A stretch of DNA of 64,000 bases from Leucothrix arctica (lineage in GTDB: Bacteria > Pseudomonadota > Gammaproteobacteria > Thiotrichales > Thiotrichaceae): contig NZ_QGKL01000039.1 of the NCBI RefSeq assembly GCF_003172895.1, forward strand, positions 1-64,000, in the 5' to 3' direction. Both the position numbers and the translations under genes were made by a program. Below the pieces are notes generated by a model. It had not been told where the DNA came from and searched no databases. It saw nothing but the letters and a program-made list of their open reading frames with translations. This document shows, piece by piece, positions 38,252-48,023 of this stretch. The stretch's first letter is position 1. Each line of letters starts with the position of its first letter.

Positions 38252-38281
38252 GTGCAGCGCTTTGTGGATAAAAGGCTGCAC
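38252..38281 (-). terminator. Possible terminator of ispG
   Basis: GTGCAGC / GCTGCAC with an extension CTTT/AAAG across a bulge. It lies 26 bp after the ispG stop; the T-run is missing. Confidence 0.4.
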
Positions 38282-38306
38282 CGTACAACTGAAACTTTCT
38301 TAAGTT

Positions 38307-39524
38307 TTAAGCCTTGTAAGTGCGCTCAACATACTGATTAACCAAGACTTGGAACTCCTCAGCAATATTGTCACCCTTAAGTGTTACTGTTTTTTCCCCA
38401 TCCTCGTAGACGGGTGCAACAGGTGTCTCACCTGTGCCGGGAAGGCTTATTCCGATATTGGCGTGCTTGCTTTCACCTGGGCCGTTTACCACGCAACCCA
38501 TAACTGCTACTGACATATCTTCCACGCCTGGGTGGTTATCTTTCCAAATAGGCATTTGGTGGCGTAGGTAAGATTGAATGTCTTCAGCAAGGTGCTGGAA
38601 GTATTCGCTAGAGGTACGACCACAGCCAGGGCAGGCGACAACCTGCGGCGTAAATGAGCGTAACCCTAAGCATTGCAAAATCTCTTGGCCAACGATGACT
38701 TCTTTTTCACGAGGAGCTCCTGGCTCAGGTGTTAGGGAAATACGAATCGTGTCACCTATGCCTTCTTGCAGTAATACCGAGAGTGCCGCCGTTGAAGCGA
38801 CGATCCCTTTACTACCCATACCCGCCTCAGTAAGCCCAAGGTGTAACGGATAGTCACACTGTGACGCTAGGTCTCGATAGGTATGAATAAGGCCTTGTAC
38901 ACCACTTAGCTTGCAGGAAATGATGATTTTATCGTGCGCTAAACCATAAGACTCTGCTTTACGAGCGCTACCAAGGGCAGACTCAATCAGAGCGTCATGC
39001 TGTACTAATGCTAGATCGCGTGGTTGGGCGAGTTTTGCATTTTCATCCAGCATTGTTGCCAGTAACTCTTGATCTAATGATCCCCAGTTCACACCAATGC
39101 GAACGGCTTTGTCATAACGGCAAGCAAACTCAATCATGCTAGCAAACTGCTCGTCACGTTTTTTACCACGACCTACATTGCCGGGGTTGATGCGAAACTT
39201 ACCTAACGCTTCAGCGCACTCTGGCACTGCGGTTAGCAGTTTGTGACCATTAAAGTGAAAGTCACCCACCAAAGGAACATTGTAGCCAATCTTATCAAGG
39301 CGTTCACGGATTTCAGGAACTGCTTTGGCGGATTCGAGATTGTTCACCGTAATTCTGACGAGTTCGGAGCCTGCTTTAGCGAGCTCTGCAACTTGCTGAA
39401 CCGTGCGAACAACATCCGCAGTATCGGTATTGGTCATCGATTGAACAACGATAGGCGCATTACCACCCACTAGAACATGATCAATAGAAACGGGAACGGT
39501 ATTGTGGCGCTTAATAGACTGCAT
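38307..39524 (-). CDS. ispG: 4-hydroxy-3-methylbut-2-en-1-yl diphosphate synthase
   Basis: A 405-residue 4Fe-4S enzyme of the MEP isoprenoid pathway. Start at 39524 ([35 protein letters not shown]); a longer frame from 39584 adds residues not seen in the family. The N-terminal TIM barrel shows [13 protein letters not shown] and [18 protein letters not shown]. The cluster ligands are in [14 protein letters not shown] and [25 protein letters not shown]. Reduction partner (ferredoxin/flavodoxin) not encoded here. Confidence 0.96.
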   Translation of the reverse strand: MQSIKRHNTVPVSIDHVLVGGNAPIVVQSMTNTDTADVVRTVQQVAELAKAGSELVRITVNNLESAKAVPEIRERLDKIGYNVPLVGDFHFNGHKLLTAVPECAEALGKFRINPGNVGRGKKRDEQFASMIEFACRYDKAVRIGVNWGSLDQELLATMLDENAKLAQPRDLALVQHDALIESALGSARKAESYGLAHDKIIISCKLSGVQGLIHTYRDLASQCDYPLHLGLTEAGMGSKGIVASTAALSVLLQEGIGDTIRISLTPEPGAPREKEVIVGQEILQCLGLRSFTPQVVACPGCGRTSSEYFQHLAEDIQSYLRHQMPIWKDNHPGVEDMSVAVMGCVVNGPGESKHANIGISLPGTGETPVAPVYEDGEKTVTLKGDNIAEEFQVLVNQYVERTYKA

Positions 39525-39570
39525 GAGGCAACATTTTAGGAGTTTTGGGACTTGGAGTGTAGCAGAAAAT

Positions 39571-39609
39571 GGCATAATCACCACGGCTCGGGTGACGAGT
39601 GATTATGCC
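39571..39609. terminator. 11-bp inverted repeat between tolC and ispG
   Basis: GGCATAATCAC and GTGATTATGCC are exact complements with 17 bp between them. Read on the minus strand it follows tolC and is followed by ATTTTC; terminator or attenuator ahead of ispG. Confidence 0.5.
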
Positions 39610-39620
39610 ACTTATAGACT

Positions 39621-40988
39621 TTATTTCGTGAGCTGAACCGGTGCTTGGCGAGTGCTTTGTGAACGGTTTAATATGCGTGACAATGTCTGTAAGTCAGTTT
39701 CGCTCAACGTACCTGCTGAATGTTTTAGTCTAATTGTATTAAGTAAAAACGTATTACGTGCAGTTGAGAAGGAGCTCTGTGCTTGGTAAGTGTCACTGTA
39801 AGCAAGCAATACATCTACTGCAGTACGAGTACCCGCTCTAAAGCCTTCTTCTGTTGCCTTTCTAGAAACCTCAGAAGAACTAAGAGAGCGTTGAAGCGCT
39901 TTGATCTGAGTCAAACCAGTCACAATGTTGAGGTAATAAGAACGTGTTTGCTGTGATGCAGAACGTTTTGTCGCTTCTAAATTTTGCATTGCTTGACGCA
40001 AACTAAAGCGAGCTTCTCTGACTTGTGAGTCTATTTTTCCTGAATCATAAAGATTCATACTAAACTCTAGACCAATCGATGCATCAAAAGATTGAGAGTC
40101 AGATGTCGACTCACCTTCAGAATAACCACCGTTGTGTCTGGCAAACATACTGACCGTCGGCTTCTTAGCTGCTCGAGCGATGTCCACTGCCTTTTGAGCG
40201 ACTCGAACGGCCAGCTTGGAAATGATAACGTCTTTATTGTTGGTCGTTGCTGTCTGTGACCAAGCATCAATCTGAGTCGGAGCTGGAACAACAAGTGGCG
40301 TAGTATTGGTTGCACCACGTAAAACCTTGTAATAACGATTAGTCAGAGAGCGTAAGCTTTCAAGTGCAATTTCAACATTTTGATCAGCAACGACTATATC
40401 CGCAAGAGATTGGTCGTAACGGGACTGAGACTCTTTTAAGTCAGTAACCGCAGATCGTCCCGCTTCAAAGTAGGCTTCTACCTGCTTGTTTTGGCGTTCA
40501 ATAGCATTCGCTTCAGCACGTGCTAATTCCGCACTGTCTCGCGCATTTAGAAAGGTAAAATAAGCTTCCGCAACACGTAGTATCAGGTTTTGCTGTTCTG
40601 AGATAAGAGTTTGTTCTGCTTGAGCAATAATAGAGTCAGTTTGTGAAAGCTGCTCTTGTAATGACTGGTTGTAAAGAGGTTTGCCTAGGCCCAGTTGATA
40701 AGAGCCGCTGGTCAGTAGGCTGTTGTCACCTTCACCAGCGCTCCAGCTTTGTGTGTCTTTCACAGTAACCGAGCCAGTTAGCGTTACTGAGCTTCCTAAG
40801 TTAGCTAATGCTTGTGGTCTTTTTTCTAAAGCAGCCAAGTAGCCCGCTTCTGACGCAAGTACTTGAGGGTCTGTCTCTTTAGCATGCTGGTAGACAGTAA
40901 ATAAGTCTTCAGCGTGTGCAGCGCTACTAACTAATAGGCAAGCGACTACGCTTGAAATTAGTGTTCTGGCGGATACTTTTATTATCAT
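39621..40988 (-). CDS. tolC: TolC-family outer-membrane efflux/secretion channel
   Basis: A 455-residue outer-membrane channel with a signal peptide (VSARTLISSVVACLLVSSAAHA) and the duplicated helical-barrel pattern. The first half has EDLFTVYQHAKETDPQVLASEAGYLAALEKRPQA and LILRVAEAYFTFLNARDSAELARAE. The second half has SIGLEFSMNLYDSGKIDSQVREARFSLRQA and EEGFRAGTRTAVDVLLAYSDTYQAQ. It joins inner-membrane pumps or type I secretion ABC exporters. No partner pump is adjacent, as is usual for the general TolC. Confidence 0.9.
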   Translation of the reverse strand: MIIKVSARTLISSVVACLLVSSAAHAEDLFTVYQHAKETDPQVLASEAGYLAALEKRPQALANLGSSVTLTGSVTVKDTQSWSAGEGDNSLLTSGSYQLGLGKPLYNQSLQEQLSQTDSIIAQAEQTLISEQQNLILRVAEAYFTFLNARDSAELARAEANAIERQNKQVEAYFEAGRSAVTDLKESQSRYDQSLADIVVADQNVEIALESLRSLTNRYYKVLRGATNTTPLVVPAPTQIDAWSQTATTNNKDVIISKLAVRVAQKAVDIARAAKKPTVSMFARHNGGYSEGESTSDSQSFDASIGLEFSMNLYDSGKIDSQVREARFSLRQAMQNLEATKRSASQQTRSYYLNIVTGLTQIKALQRSLSSSEVSRKATEEGFRAGTRTAVDVLLAYSDTYQAQSSFSTARNTFLLNTIRLKHSAGTLSETDLQTLSRILNRSQSTRQAPVQLTK

Positions 40989-41122
40989 CTCTTCTAAACC
41001 CTGTTAACCCTATAATGTGCTCATGTTCACTTTAAAGCGGTTTGGTAGATTTGCAATTATATTTACTGAAATTTTACATTCATATAATAGTTCTATGCTA
41101 ATCATTATGCGCTTTATCTTGG

Positions 41123-42052
41123 TTAAACGTATGCTTGTAATAATGTTTTAGCTTGAGTTGCATCTTTTGCTATCTGTTCTTTAAGCATATCAAAGCTGTC
41201 GAACTTCTTTTCAGGCCTAAGAAACTTAATAAGCTCTACCTCAATGTGGCGACCATACACCGACTGGTCGAAGTCAAATAAGTGGGTCTCAAGGCGAGTT
41301 TCAATTCCGTCAACGGTTGGTCTATTGCCAAGGTTGGCGACACCTAGTAACGGGGTGTCACTTAGGCCTTTCACCTTTACGGCATAGACGCCATTAACCG
41401 TTGCTATATTGTCTTGAATCCTTAGGTTTAGTGTGGGGAAGCCGATAGTCCGGCCTAGTTTTGCGCCATGACGTATCCGTCCACTTAAACAGTACTTGCG
41501 ACCAAGTAACTCAGCTGCTGCCGCTGTATCCCCAGACATCAGTTGTTTACGTATGCGAGTACTACTGACTCGTCCGTCGGTGTCTGCATGTGTCAGGCTG
41601 TTGCTTACCTGCATATTATGTAGTTTGCCCATGGACTCAAGCAGCTCGAAATTACCCTTTCTATCTTTACCAAAACAGAAGTCATCACCTACCACTAACG
41701 CTCGGACATTCGCAGCGTTTAAAAGGATGTTGGATACGAAGGCTTCGGCTGGCATCTTTGATAGCGCTTGGTTAAAACGCAGGCAAAGAAAGTAATCAAC
41801 GCCCATCTCTTCTAGGTAACGACACTTGTCACGGAAAGGATAGATACGTGGTGATTGATGATCTGAGAAATATTCAGTCGGTAGTGGCTCGAAGCTAATA
41901 ACAACCTTAGGTAGTGTGTATTGCTGAGACTGTCTTTCTAACTGTTGCAGTATGTGTTGGTGACCAAGGTGTAAACCATCAAAGTTTCCGATAGTAGCAA
42001 CACAGCCATCCTTCAACGCAGCAATCTCTTTTATGTCACGAATTAGTTTCAT
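41123..42052 (-). CDS. ribF: Bifunctional riboflavin kinase/FAD synthetase
   Basis: A 309-residue enzyme making FMN and FAD. The N-terminal nucleotidyltransferase domain has ATIGNFDGLHLGHQHIL and the ISSTRIR-equivalent GRVSSTRIRKQLMSGD. The C-terminal kinase domain has GRIRHGAKLGRTIGFPTLNL, NGVYAVKV, GVANLGNRPTVDG and ETHLFDFDQSVYGRHIEVELIKFLRPEKKFDS. Eight bp downstream of trmL on the same strand; in many relatives ribF instead sits with ileS. Confidence 0.96.
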   Translation of the reverse strand: MKLIRDIKEIAALKDGCVATIGNFDGLHLGHQHILQQLERQSQQYTLPKVVISFEPLPTEYFSDHQSPRIYPFRDKCRYLEEMGVDYFLCLRFNQALSKMPAEAFVSNILLNAANVRALVVGDDFCFGKDRKGNFELLESMGKLHNMQVSNSLTHADTDGRVSSTRIRKQLMSGDTAAAAELLGRKYCLSGRIRHGAKLGRTIGFPTLNLRIQDNIATVNGVYAVKVKGLSDTPLLGVANLGNRPTVDGIETRLETHLFDFDQSVYGRHIEVELIKFLRPEKKFDSFDMLKEQIAKDATQAKTLLQAYV

Positions 42053-42060
42053 ATGGGGGC

Positions 42061-42525
42061 CTACTGCAATCCAGAGAAATTAGTTTGTCTTAATGCCTCA
42101 TAAGTCACAATGGCAACGGTGTTTGATAAATTAAGGCTACGACTGCTGGCCAGCATAGGAAGTCGAAGTAATTGTTCTTTAGGCAGCTTCGACATCAGGT
42201 CTTCGGGTAAACCACGAGTCTCTGGGCCAAACAAAAATATATCACCTGCTTCGTAAGTCACTTCGCTGTAGTTCTTTTCAGCTTTAGTGCTAAAGGCAAA
42301 GATACGGTGAGTATCCTGTTCTTCTAAAAAGTGCTCCCATGACTCGTGTTCCTTGACGACCGTCAGATCACGATAGTCTAAGCCTGCTCGGCGCAGTTGC
42401 TTAGTTTCCATACTGAAGCCCAAAGGGTGAATCAGATGCAACTTGCAGCCAGCGTTGGCACAAAGGCGAATGATATTGCCAGTATTAGGCGGGATTTCTG
42501 GTTGATATAATGCGATTTGAAACAT
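42061..42525 (-). CDS. trmL: tRNA (cytidine/uridine-34 2'-O)-methyltransferase TrmL
   Basis: A 154-residue minimal SPOUT methyltransferase that methylates the wobble nucleotide of certain leucine tRNAs. Motifs: LYQPEIPPNTGNIIRLCANAGCKLHLIHPLGF, LRRAGLDYRDL, LFGPETRGLP and LRLPMLASSRSLNLSNTVAIVTYEALRQ forming the trefoil knot. First gene of a two-gene unit with ribF. Confidence 0.95.
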   Translation of the reverse strand: MFQIALYQPEIPPNTGNIIRLCANAGCKLHLIHPLGFSMETKQLRRAGLDYRDLTVVKEHESWEHFLEEQDTHRIFAFSTKAEKNYSEVTYEAGDIFLFGPETRGLPEDLMSKLPKEQLLRLPMLASSRSLNLSNTVAIVTYEALRQTNFSGLQ

Positions 42526-42684
42526 GGTAAACCAAGGGATTTAAGCAGGTAGTCAGCATACAGGATTTCGAGTGTGTTCATAAGTCGTTATGGTCTGAGA
42601 AGCTAAAAACAAAGAAAGATAACAAAAGTTTAAAAAACTGGTTGACGGAGTGAAGCTAAAGCGGTTTAATAGCGCCTCTTTCGC

Positions 42685-42760
42685 GGCCGAATAGCTCAGT
42701 TGGTAGAGCAGCGGATTGAAAATCCGCGTGTCCCTGGTTCGATTCCGGGTTCGGCCACCA
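42685..42760 (+). tRNA. tRNA-Phe (GAA)
   Basis: 76 nt with encoded CCA. Acceptor stem GGCCGAA/TTCGGCC, D-arm GCTCAGTTGGTAGAGC, anticodon loop TTGAAAA with GAA at 42718-42720 on stem GCGGA/TCCGC, and T-arm CCTGG-TTCGATT-CCGGG. Single gene, no tandem partner. Confidence 0.98.
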
Positions 42761-43073
42761 CGAAAGAAACTAGTTAAAAACCCTCGTTACATCTCCTACA
42801 TTATTAAAAATCCGTTACACGCTTTCCAGCCTAAAGTTGTACACCTAATTATTTCTCAGTTTTATACTCCCTCTCTATTTATAATACTATTGTGTGACGC
42901 TGCTTAGTGTCTAAAGTAATTCTCAGCTTTCAATTCAATAATACTTCATTGTTAAATCAATAATATTTACTAATAACAAAAATCGATTCATTGAATAAGA
43001 TTAATTAATTTATATTAATTAGATGCTTTCCTTATAGTGCTTGTTACAACAAACCATAGGCGGGGGGCTTAAT
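42761..43073. other. AT-rich gene-free stretch after tRNA-Phe
   Basis: 313 bp, increasingly AT-rich toward the next gene, with a near-palindromic AT block (ATTAATTAATTTATATTAATTA, 43002-43020 region). No duplicate of the tRNA 3' end, integrase or other sign of an integrated element was found. Confidence 0.5.
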
Positions 43074-43895
43074 ATGGCTACAATGATAGATTGTGATAGC
43101 AATCATGATATTGTTAGGTTTAGTACTGAGTTGACGCATCAGTCACTGTCTGATCTTTGTAATGGGGATATTCTAGTCATCAGGGTTCCAAATTATTATA
43201 GTTCTATAGCATGCGAAAAAATACTATCTAATCTTGATAGTGAGCAGAAGATCACAGAAAAATACGATAATGCACCTGAGTTAGATATCTACCGATTGGG
43301 TATGGCATATTTTGAAACACGTTTTAATAAAAGCCTTCTTGATACTTACTTTTCATCCTCTGACAAATTTCATGAAGCCGTTGAAGATATTTGCTATCCA
43401 CACACCACGCCACTGGAGGAGTTTGTAAAAGACCTAGATGATTTATGGCCTGCTGGAGCGACTATTCAAACGTTAGAAGACAAAGATATGATGCCAGGCT
43501 TGGTGCGTGTCATTTTGCAAGATCAGTTATTCCCGCCTCATCAGGACATGCTCACTCGAGACGTCCCTGACCTACCTAAAAAAGATCACCCGATATCTCA
43601 GTTAGCCGTTAATATTTATCTAAGAAATTTTGAGGAAGGCGGAGAGCTAGAAATATGGGACTATGCGCCTGATGATACGGAGGTTAAGCAGCTTTACACG
43701 GGTGCGCATGACTTCATTGATCGCAATAAGATTCCGGTCAGTAGCTTAACGATAAAACCACAGGCAGGGGAGCTTATACTCATTCAGTCCAGCAAACTTC
43801 ACTCTGTGCGTCCGGGTACGGGTGGAAACCGCGTGGCTTTTTCTTGTTTTAGTGCCTATCGTGGAGAAGATAAACCTCTGACTTACTGGATATAA
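43074..43895 (+). CDS. 2-oxoglutarate/Fe(II)-dependent oxygenase-like protein
   Basis: A 273-residue protein with an intact 2-His-1-carboxylate facial triad in a double-stranded beta-helix arrangement. His156 and Asp158 are in LFPPHQDML and His243 in SSKLHSVRPG, followed ten residues later by Arg253 (NRVAFSCFSAYRG), in the usual place for a 2-oxoglutarate contact. ATG 43074 lies behind a G-rich ribosome site. The substrate is unknown; no biosynthetic neighbours are present. The AT-rich upstream region and isolated position beside a tRNA are compatible with acquisition by transfer. Confidence 0.75.
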   Translation: MATMIDCDSNHDIVRFSTELTHQSLSDLCNGDILVIRVPNYYSSIACEKILSNLDSEQKITEKYDNAPELDIYRLGMAYFETRFNKSLLDTYFSSSDKFHEAVEDICYPHTTPLEEFVKDLDDLWPAGATIQTLEDKDMMPGLVRVILQDQLFPPHQDMLTRDVPDLPKKDHPISQLAVNIYLRNFEEGGELEIWDYAPDDTEVKQLYTGAHDFIDRNKIPVSSLTIKPQAGELILIQSSKLHSVRPGTGGNRVAFSCFSAYRGEDKPLTYWI

Positions 43896-43912
43896 CCTGA
43901 GTGCTAATAGTT

Positions 43913-44995
43913 CTAGCGGTTGATATAATGTAGCGGCACGCGACGGGTTATGCCAGTGAATAAGGTATACGCGATGGTGCTACTGTTAATGGCAACGCTA
44001 TTTGCGGTGACATCACTTCCCCATAACTCAACGGGTGCGCCTTCTTTGATATGAGGTAGGTGAGTTAAGTCCACTGTTAGCATATCCATAGAGACTCTAC
44101 CAATAATTTGGCTAGGATGTCCATCGATAGAAATGGGCGTACCGTCAGCTGCGTGTCGAGGGTAACCGTCGGCATAACCGATTGCTACGACACCGACGCG
44201 CGTCGGTTTTTCGCATAGGTAGCGTCCACCGTAACCAATTGTTTCGCCTGCTGCGATGTCTCTAATCGAGAATATTGCAGAGCGTAATGACATAGAAGGT
44301 TTTAGTTGCTGGCGTGACTCATGTTCATCACCCAGAGGTGTTGAACCATAAAGCATAATACCTGGGCGGATAAACTGCCCGTGAGAACTAGTATGAGCCA
44401 ATACTGCCGCAGAATTTGCGGCTGAAGTACCATTACTCAGTCCTGTAATCACGTTATTAAAGCGGTCTAATTGTGTATTTGTAATGAGCGCAACAGGGTC
44501 GTCAGCGTGAGATAGGTGAGTCATAAGGACTAATTCATTCACCTGTGGCGCATTTGATAGTAACTCATAAGCAGCGGGTGCAGCTTCTAGCGAAAAACCT
44601 AAACGATGCATGCCGCTATCTACCTTTAAAAAGGCATTGATAGGTTGGTTAAGTTTGGCATTGAGTAACCAATCTAGTTGTTGCTGAGTTGAGACTGCAA
44701 TACTTAAGCGGTGTTCGTCGACTAATAGCATTTCACATTCTTCAAAAACCCCTTCTAATAATAAGATAGGGGTTTTGATACCCGCTTCACGAAGCTCTAA
44801 CGCTTCCTCGGAGCAGGCTACACCAAAGGCATCTGCCTCTGGTGCAAGCGCTTGCCCAACTGCAATAGCACCATGGCCATAAGCATTAGCTTTTAAAATG
44901 GCAATCGCACGCGAATTTGGCGCAGTTGCTTTTGCTAGCCGATAGTTATGGCGAATAGCGTCAAGGTCGATAATTGCGTGTGCTGGGCGTGCCAT
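43913..44995 (-). CDS. alr: Alanine racemase
   Basis: A 360-residue PLP enzyme making D-alanine for peptidoglycan. PLP lysine Lys35 in AILKANAYGHGA, catalytic Tyr in the second-domain IGYGGRYL, KVDSGMHRLGF, MTHLSHADD, FIRPGIMLYGS and GRVSMDMLTVDLT. Stop overlaps no neighbour; it is 17 bp downstream of ridA and thus probably co-transcribed. That pairing makes sense because RidA removes reactive enamines released by PLP enzymes. Confidence 0.96.
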   Translation of the reverse strand: MARPAHAIIDLDAIRHNYRLAKATAPNSRAIAILKANAYGHGAIAVGQALAPEADAFGVACSEEALELREAGIKTPILLLEGVFEECEMLLVDEHRLSIAVSTQQQLDWLLNAKLNQPINAFLKVDSGMHRLGFSLEAAPAAYELLSNAPQVNELVLMTHLSHADDPVALITNTQLDRFNNVITGLSNGTSAANSAAVLAHTSSHGQFIRPGIMLYGSTPLGDEHESRQQLKPSMSLRSAIFSIRDIAAGETIGYGGRYLCEKPTRVGVVAIGYADGYPRHAADGTPISIDGHPSQIIGRVSMDMLTVDLTHLPHIKEGAPVELWGSDVTANSVAINSSTIAYTLFTGITRRVPLHYINR

Positions 44996-45012
44996 TAGCT
45001 TTTTACGGTGTG

Positions 45013-45396
45013 TTAAACAACCATAACTCCTTCAACTTCTACCTGCACGTCTAGTGGTAGCTTTGAGATTTCAACCGCTGCACGTGCAGGGAATGGCTCA
45101 TCAAAGTAACGCACCATGACTTCATTTACTAAAGCAAAGTTGCTTAGATCTGTTAGGTAGATATTTAATTTAACGATATCTTTCGGTGACCCACCCGCAG
45201 CTTCTGTTACTGCTTTGAGGTTACGAAAAACTTGGTCTGCTTGCTCAGCGAAGTCTTGTGTTTCCACTTTCATTGTTACTGGGTTAAGCGGAATTTGGCC
45301 CGATATATAAGTCGTGTTACCAGCGGTTACGGCTTGAGAATAAGGTCCGATTGCTGCAGGTGCTTTGTCTGTAGAGATAATTTTTTTGTCTGTCAT
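45013..45396 (-). CDS. ridA: RidA family enamine/imine deaminase
   Basis: A 127-residue trimeric YjgF/RidA protein that hydrolyses reactive 2-aminoacrylate-type intermediates. Motifs: [30 protein letters not shown], the active-site Arg in [15 protein letters not shown] and VEVEGVMVV at the C-terminus. Upstream partner of alr. Confidence 0.94.
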   Translation of the reverse strand: MTDKKIISTDKAPAAIGPYSQAVTAGNTTYISGQIPLNPVTMKVETQDFAEQADQVFRNLKAVTEAAGGSPKDIVKLNIYLTDLSNFALVNEVMVRYFDEPFPARAAVEISKLPLDVQVEVEGVMVV

Positions 45397-45515
45397 GGGT
45401 GTGTCCTTAAGTTTAGATGTAGCTGTTGATTAAAATATTACAAGCGGAACTATACCAAGCAGATGATTGATGATATCAACTGCTTATTTCATTGTATAGC
45501 AGGTTTTTTAACTAT

Positions 45516-46616
45516 TTATTCTTCCAGTAATGAGTGGGATGGCTCTGAAAATACTTTCCACTTACCTTTTGGTATATCTCTGAACACTTCTTCGAAGCGA
45601 CTGGTATGTAGATTAGAGCCTTCCACAGCGCGAATTAGAATGTGTTTTATGTTGTGAGGGTATTCACGATAAATACGTGCATAGACCTCAGGGTCTTTTT
45701 CGCCACTATCACCAATTAAAATAAACTGGTGCTCAGGGTAGCGATCAATAATATTCATCGTCTTACTGATTTTATACACTTCAGAAGAGCCAAAGAACTT
45801 AAAGAAGCTACGATTAGTTGGGTTGAAATTACGTAGGTTGAGCGAGCCTTTAGGGTAGTACTGATCAAGTAAAGGCTTGAGTAATGGGTACATCTGCCAA
45901 GGTGATGAAGACAAATAGTGAAAGTACGCACCTTCATTTGATAGGTGTTGGAAGAATGCGGGCATACCTTCAACAGCGTGATAGTCCTTAAAAAATACAC
46001 TTTGAATCAGTGCTTTTTTGTCTAACACGTTGCTGGGTTTCAGTGTGTCATCAATATCTGAAATAACGGATAGCCCTTGGCGAGGGATCAGTTGTGTTTC
46101 TGCGTAAAATGTTCGCTCATCACCCTCTGGCATGTGAACGGGTATTTTAACCCAGTCGCCAGTGTTTCCAGATTTGGAGCTGATATCAAATAGTGAGTGA
46201 CCATTCAAACCGCTGCGAGGAGAGGTGTGGATTTGGTTGTCGAGCTTAATGTTGATGCGTTTGTTGCTTTCATTATCGACTAAAAACCACTTAATTCGCT
46301 CTTTGAAGACAGGTAGCTTTGTCTGCTCTTCAGTAACATCCATATACTCTAGTAGTTCTGCAACCGCTTCGACACTCAACATTCTGATGATGCTGTTTTT
46401 GTCTAACTCGTACAGCCAAACGTGCACAGGAATTTTCCATACGCCATCTTGGTTTTGGGTCGCGCTCGTTGGGAAAAAGATAATGTCTTCATCTGTTTTG
46501 AGAGGAGAGCCGTGAAGTACTAAGCTAGGTGCAGCCATCAGCAGACCCGGTCCGATTTTCAACAAGCGTTTGATCAGCGTTAGTTTGGCGGTCAGTGTTT
46601 TTTTCATATCGAGCAT
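45516..46616 (-). CDS. DUF2183/App1-type phosphatase
   Basis: A 366-residue HAD-like protein of the App1 (DUF2183) family, phosphatidate phosphatase-like. The catalytic motif is VISDIDDTLKPSNVLDKKALIQSVFFKDYHAVEGMPAFFQHLS. HAD motif II follows in FHYLSSSPWQMYPLL and the acidic motif in FILIGDSGEKDPEVYARIYREYP. An N-terminal hydrophobic segment (LLKIGPGLLMAAPSLVLHG) may anchor or export it. The bacterial substrate is not established. Confidence 0.85.
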   Translation of the reverse strand: MLDMKKTLTAKLTLIKRLLKIGPGLLMAAPSLVLHGSPLKTDEDIIFFPTSATQNQDGVWKIPVHVWLYELDKNSIIRMLSVEAVAELLEYMDVTEEQTKLPVFKERIKWFLVDNESNKRINIKLDNQIHTSPRSGLNGHSLFDISSKSGNTGDWVKIPVHMPEGDERTFYAETQLIPRQGLSVISDIDDTLKPSNVLDKKALIQSVFFKDYHAVEGMPAFFQHLSNEGAYFHYLSSSPWQMYPLLKPLLDQYYPKGSLNLRNFNPTNRSFFKFFGSSEVYKISKTMNIIDRYPEHQFILIGDSGEKDPEVYARIYREYPHNIKHILIRAVEGSNLHTSRFEEVFRDIPKGKWKVFSEPSHSLLEE

Positions 46617-46643
46617 CTACTTAAAAGTTGTTAGTCGTATTAC

Positions 46644-47897
46644 TTATGCTTCATCGTAAGCTCGGCGAACTTCTTCGCCAATAATCTCAATGCCTTGCTC
46701 TAAAACGCTTTCATCTTGTGCGTAAGAAACACGAATGCACTCTTGAGTATGTTGCCAGCCAGACTCAATACCAGGGAAAAAGTTTTGCCCCGGAATGATC
46801 AGTACGCCACGCGCTTTGAGTCGCTCGTAAAGCACCTGACTACTAATGGGTAAGCCGTCAAACCATAACCAAAGGAAGATCGCGCCTTCAGGCTTGTGGA
46901 TATAATAAGGCAGCTCACCCAGATCTTGCTTAAATAGACCGACTGCAAGCTCTGCACGATTGCCATAAAAAGGAGCGATGTATTCCTTGCTCATTTTCAG
47001 AATTTCAGCACTTTTAAACCACTCAACAGCCATGGATGGACCAAGGTTGCAGCAGGATAAGTTGGCCACTACGCTAGCATTGCTATATGCCTGAATAGTT
47101 TCTTCATTTGCCACGATAATACCCGTACGTACACCCGGTAAACCTAGCTTGGAAAGACTCAATACTAATATCGTATTGTCGTTCCAATGTGGCTTCGCGT
47201 CATTAAATAGGATACTTGGAAACGGTAAGCCATAAGCGCCATCAATAATGAATGGGATGTCATTTTCTTTGGCAATGATATCAAGCTGCGCGATTTCGTT
47301 ATCGGTTAGCACATTTCCCGTAGGGTTGGTCGGGCGTGATACGCACAGTGCTGCTGCGTTATCTAAGTTTAGATTGGAAAAATCAACACGGTACTTAAAC
47401 ATATGGTCACCCAAATGCTCGATCTCAGGGCGGGTTGCGGTAAAGAAGTTATCGCTCAAACCGATATCGCTATAGCCGATGTACTCAGGTGCCATAGGTA
47501 GGTGAATGGAGCGTTGTTCACCGTCACTGGTTTTACCCGCCAACATATTAAATAAGATAAAGAAGGCTGCTTGGCTTCCGTTTGAAATGGCAATGTTTTG
47601 CTCGGTCAGCTCCCAGCCGTATTGCTTTGACAGTAATTCGGCAAGTGCTCTACGAAACTGGCGCTCACCTTTTGGTGACTGGTAGATGCCTAGTAGACTG
47701 CTTAATTGTTCTGGATCTGCGCTGATTTCTGCCATACGCTTTTGGAAAATAGCTTCCATTTCCGGAATTCGCGCAGGGTTACCGCCACCAAGAAACAGCA
47801 TGTCTGGGTTTTCACTGAGCGCAGAGCTAAGATCATCCATGAGTGAGACGATACCTGTTTCTGCTGCAAATTTTTCACCAAAAGCGGAGAGTTTCAT
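46644..47897 (-). CDS. avtA: Valine-pyruvate aminotransferase
   Basis: A 417-residue fold-type I PLP aminotransferase of the standard AvtA length, converting 2-ketoisovalerate plus alanine into valine and pyruvate. Motifs: LFLGGGNPARIPEM, LLGIYQSPKGERQFRRALAELL, PTNPTGNVLTDNEI, FIIDGAYGLPFP and the PLP lysine in VLSLSKLGLPGVRTGI. Twenty-seven bp upstream of the DUF2183 gene on the same strand. Confidence 0.93.
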   Translation of the reverse strand: MKLSAFGEKFAAETGIVSLMDDLSSALSENPDMLFLGGGNPARIPEMEAIFQKRMAEISADPEQLSSLLGIYQSPKGERQFRRALAELLSKQYGWELTEQNIAISNGSQAAFFILFNMLAGKTSDGEQRSIHLPMAPEYIGYSDIGLSDNFFTATRPEIEHLGDHMFKYRVDFSNLNLDNAAALCVSRPTNPTGNVLTDNEIAQLDIIAKENDIPFIIDGAYGLPFPSILFNDAKPHWNDNTILVLSLSKLGLPGVRTGIIVANEETIQAYSNASVVANLSCCNLGPSMAVEWFKSAEILKMSKEYIAPFYGNRAELAVGLFKQDLGELPYYIHKPEGAIFLWLWFDGLPISSQVLYERLKARGVLIIPGQNFFPGIESGWQHTQECIRVSYAQDESVLEQGIEIIGEEVRRAYDEA

Positions 47898-48023
47898 AAG
47901 GCCTACCTGTGACGCGTTATTAATTTTTCAAAGGCTCATGTTCTCATATTAAGGCGGGGCTGGGATAGGCTTGTGATATAGTGATTTTGACGGGTAAAAC
48001 TAGCAATACATAGAGGAAAATGT

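Noticed and set aside
42716-42907. ORF overlapping tRNA-Phe
   Set aside because: It starts inside the tRNA and has no ribosome site; a common artefact of tRNA sequences.
42761-43073. Integrated element at tRNA-Phe
   Set aside because: No repeat of the tRNA 3' end within the window and no integrase downstream.
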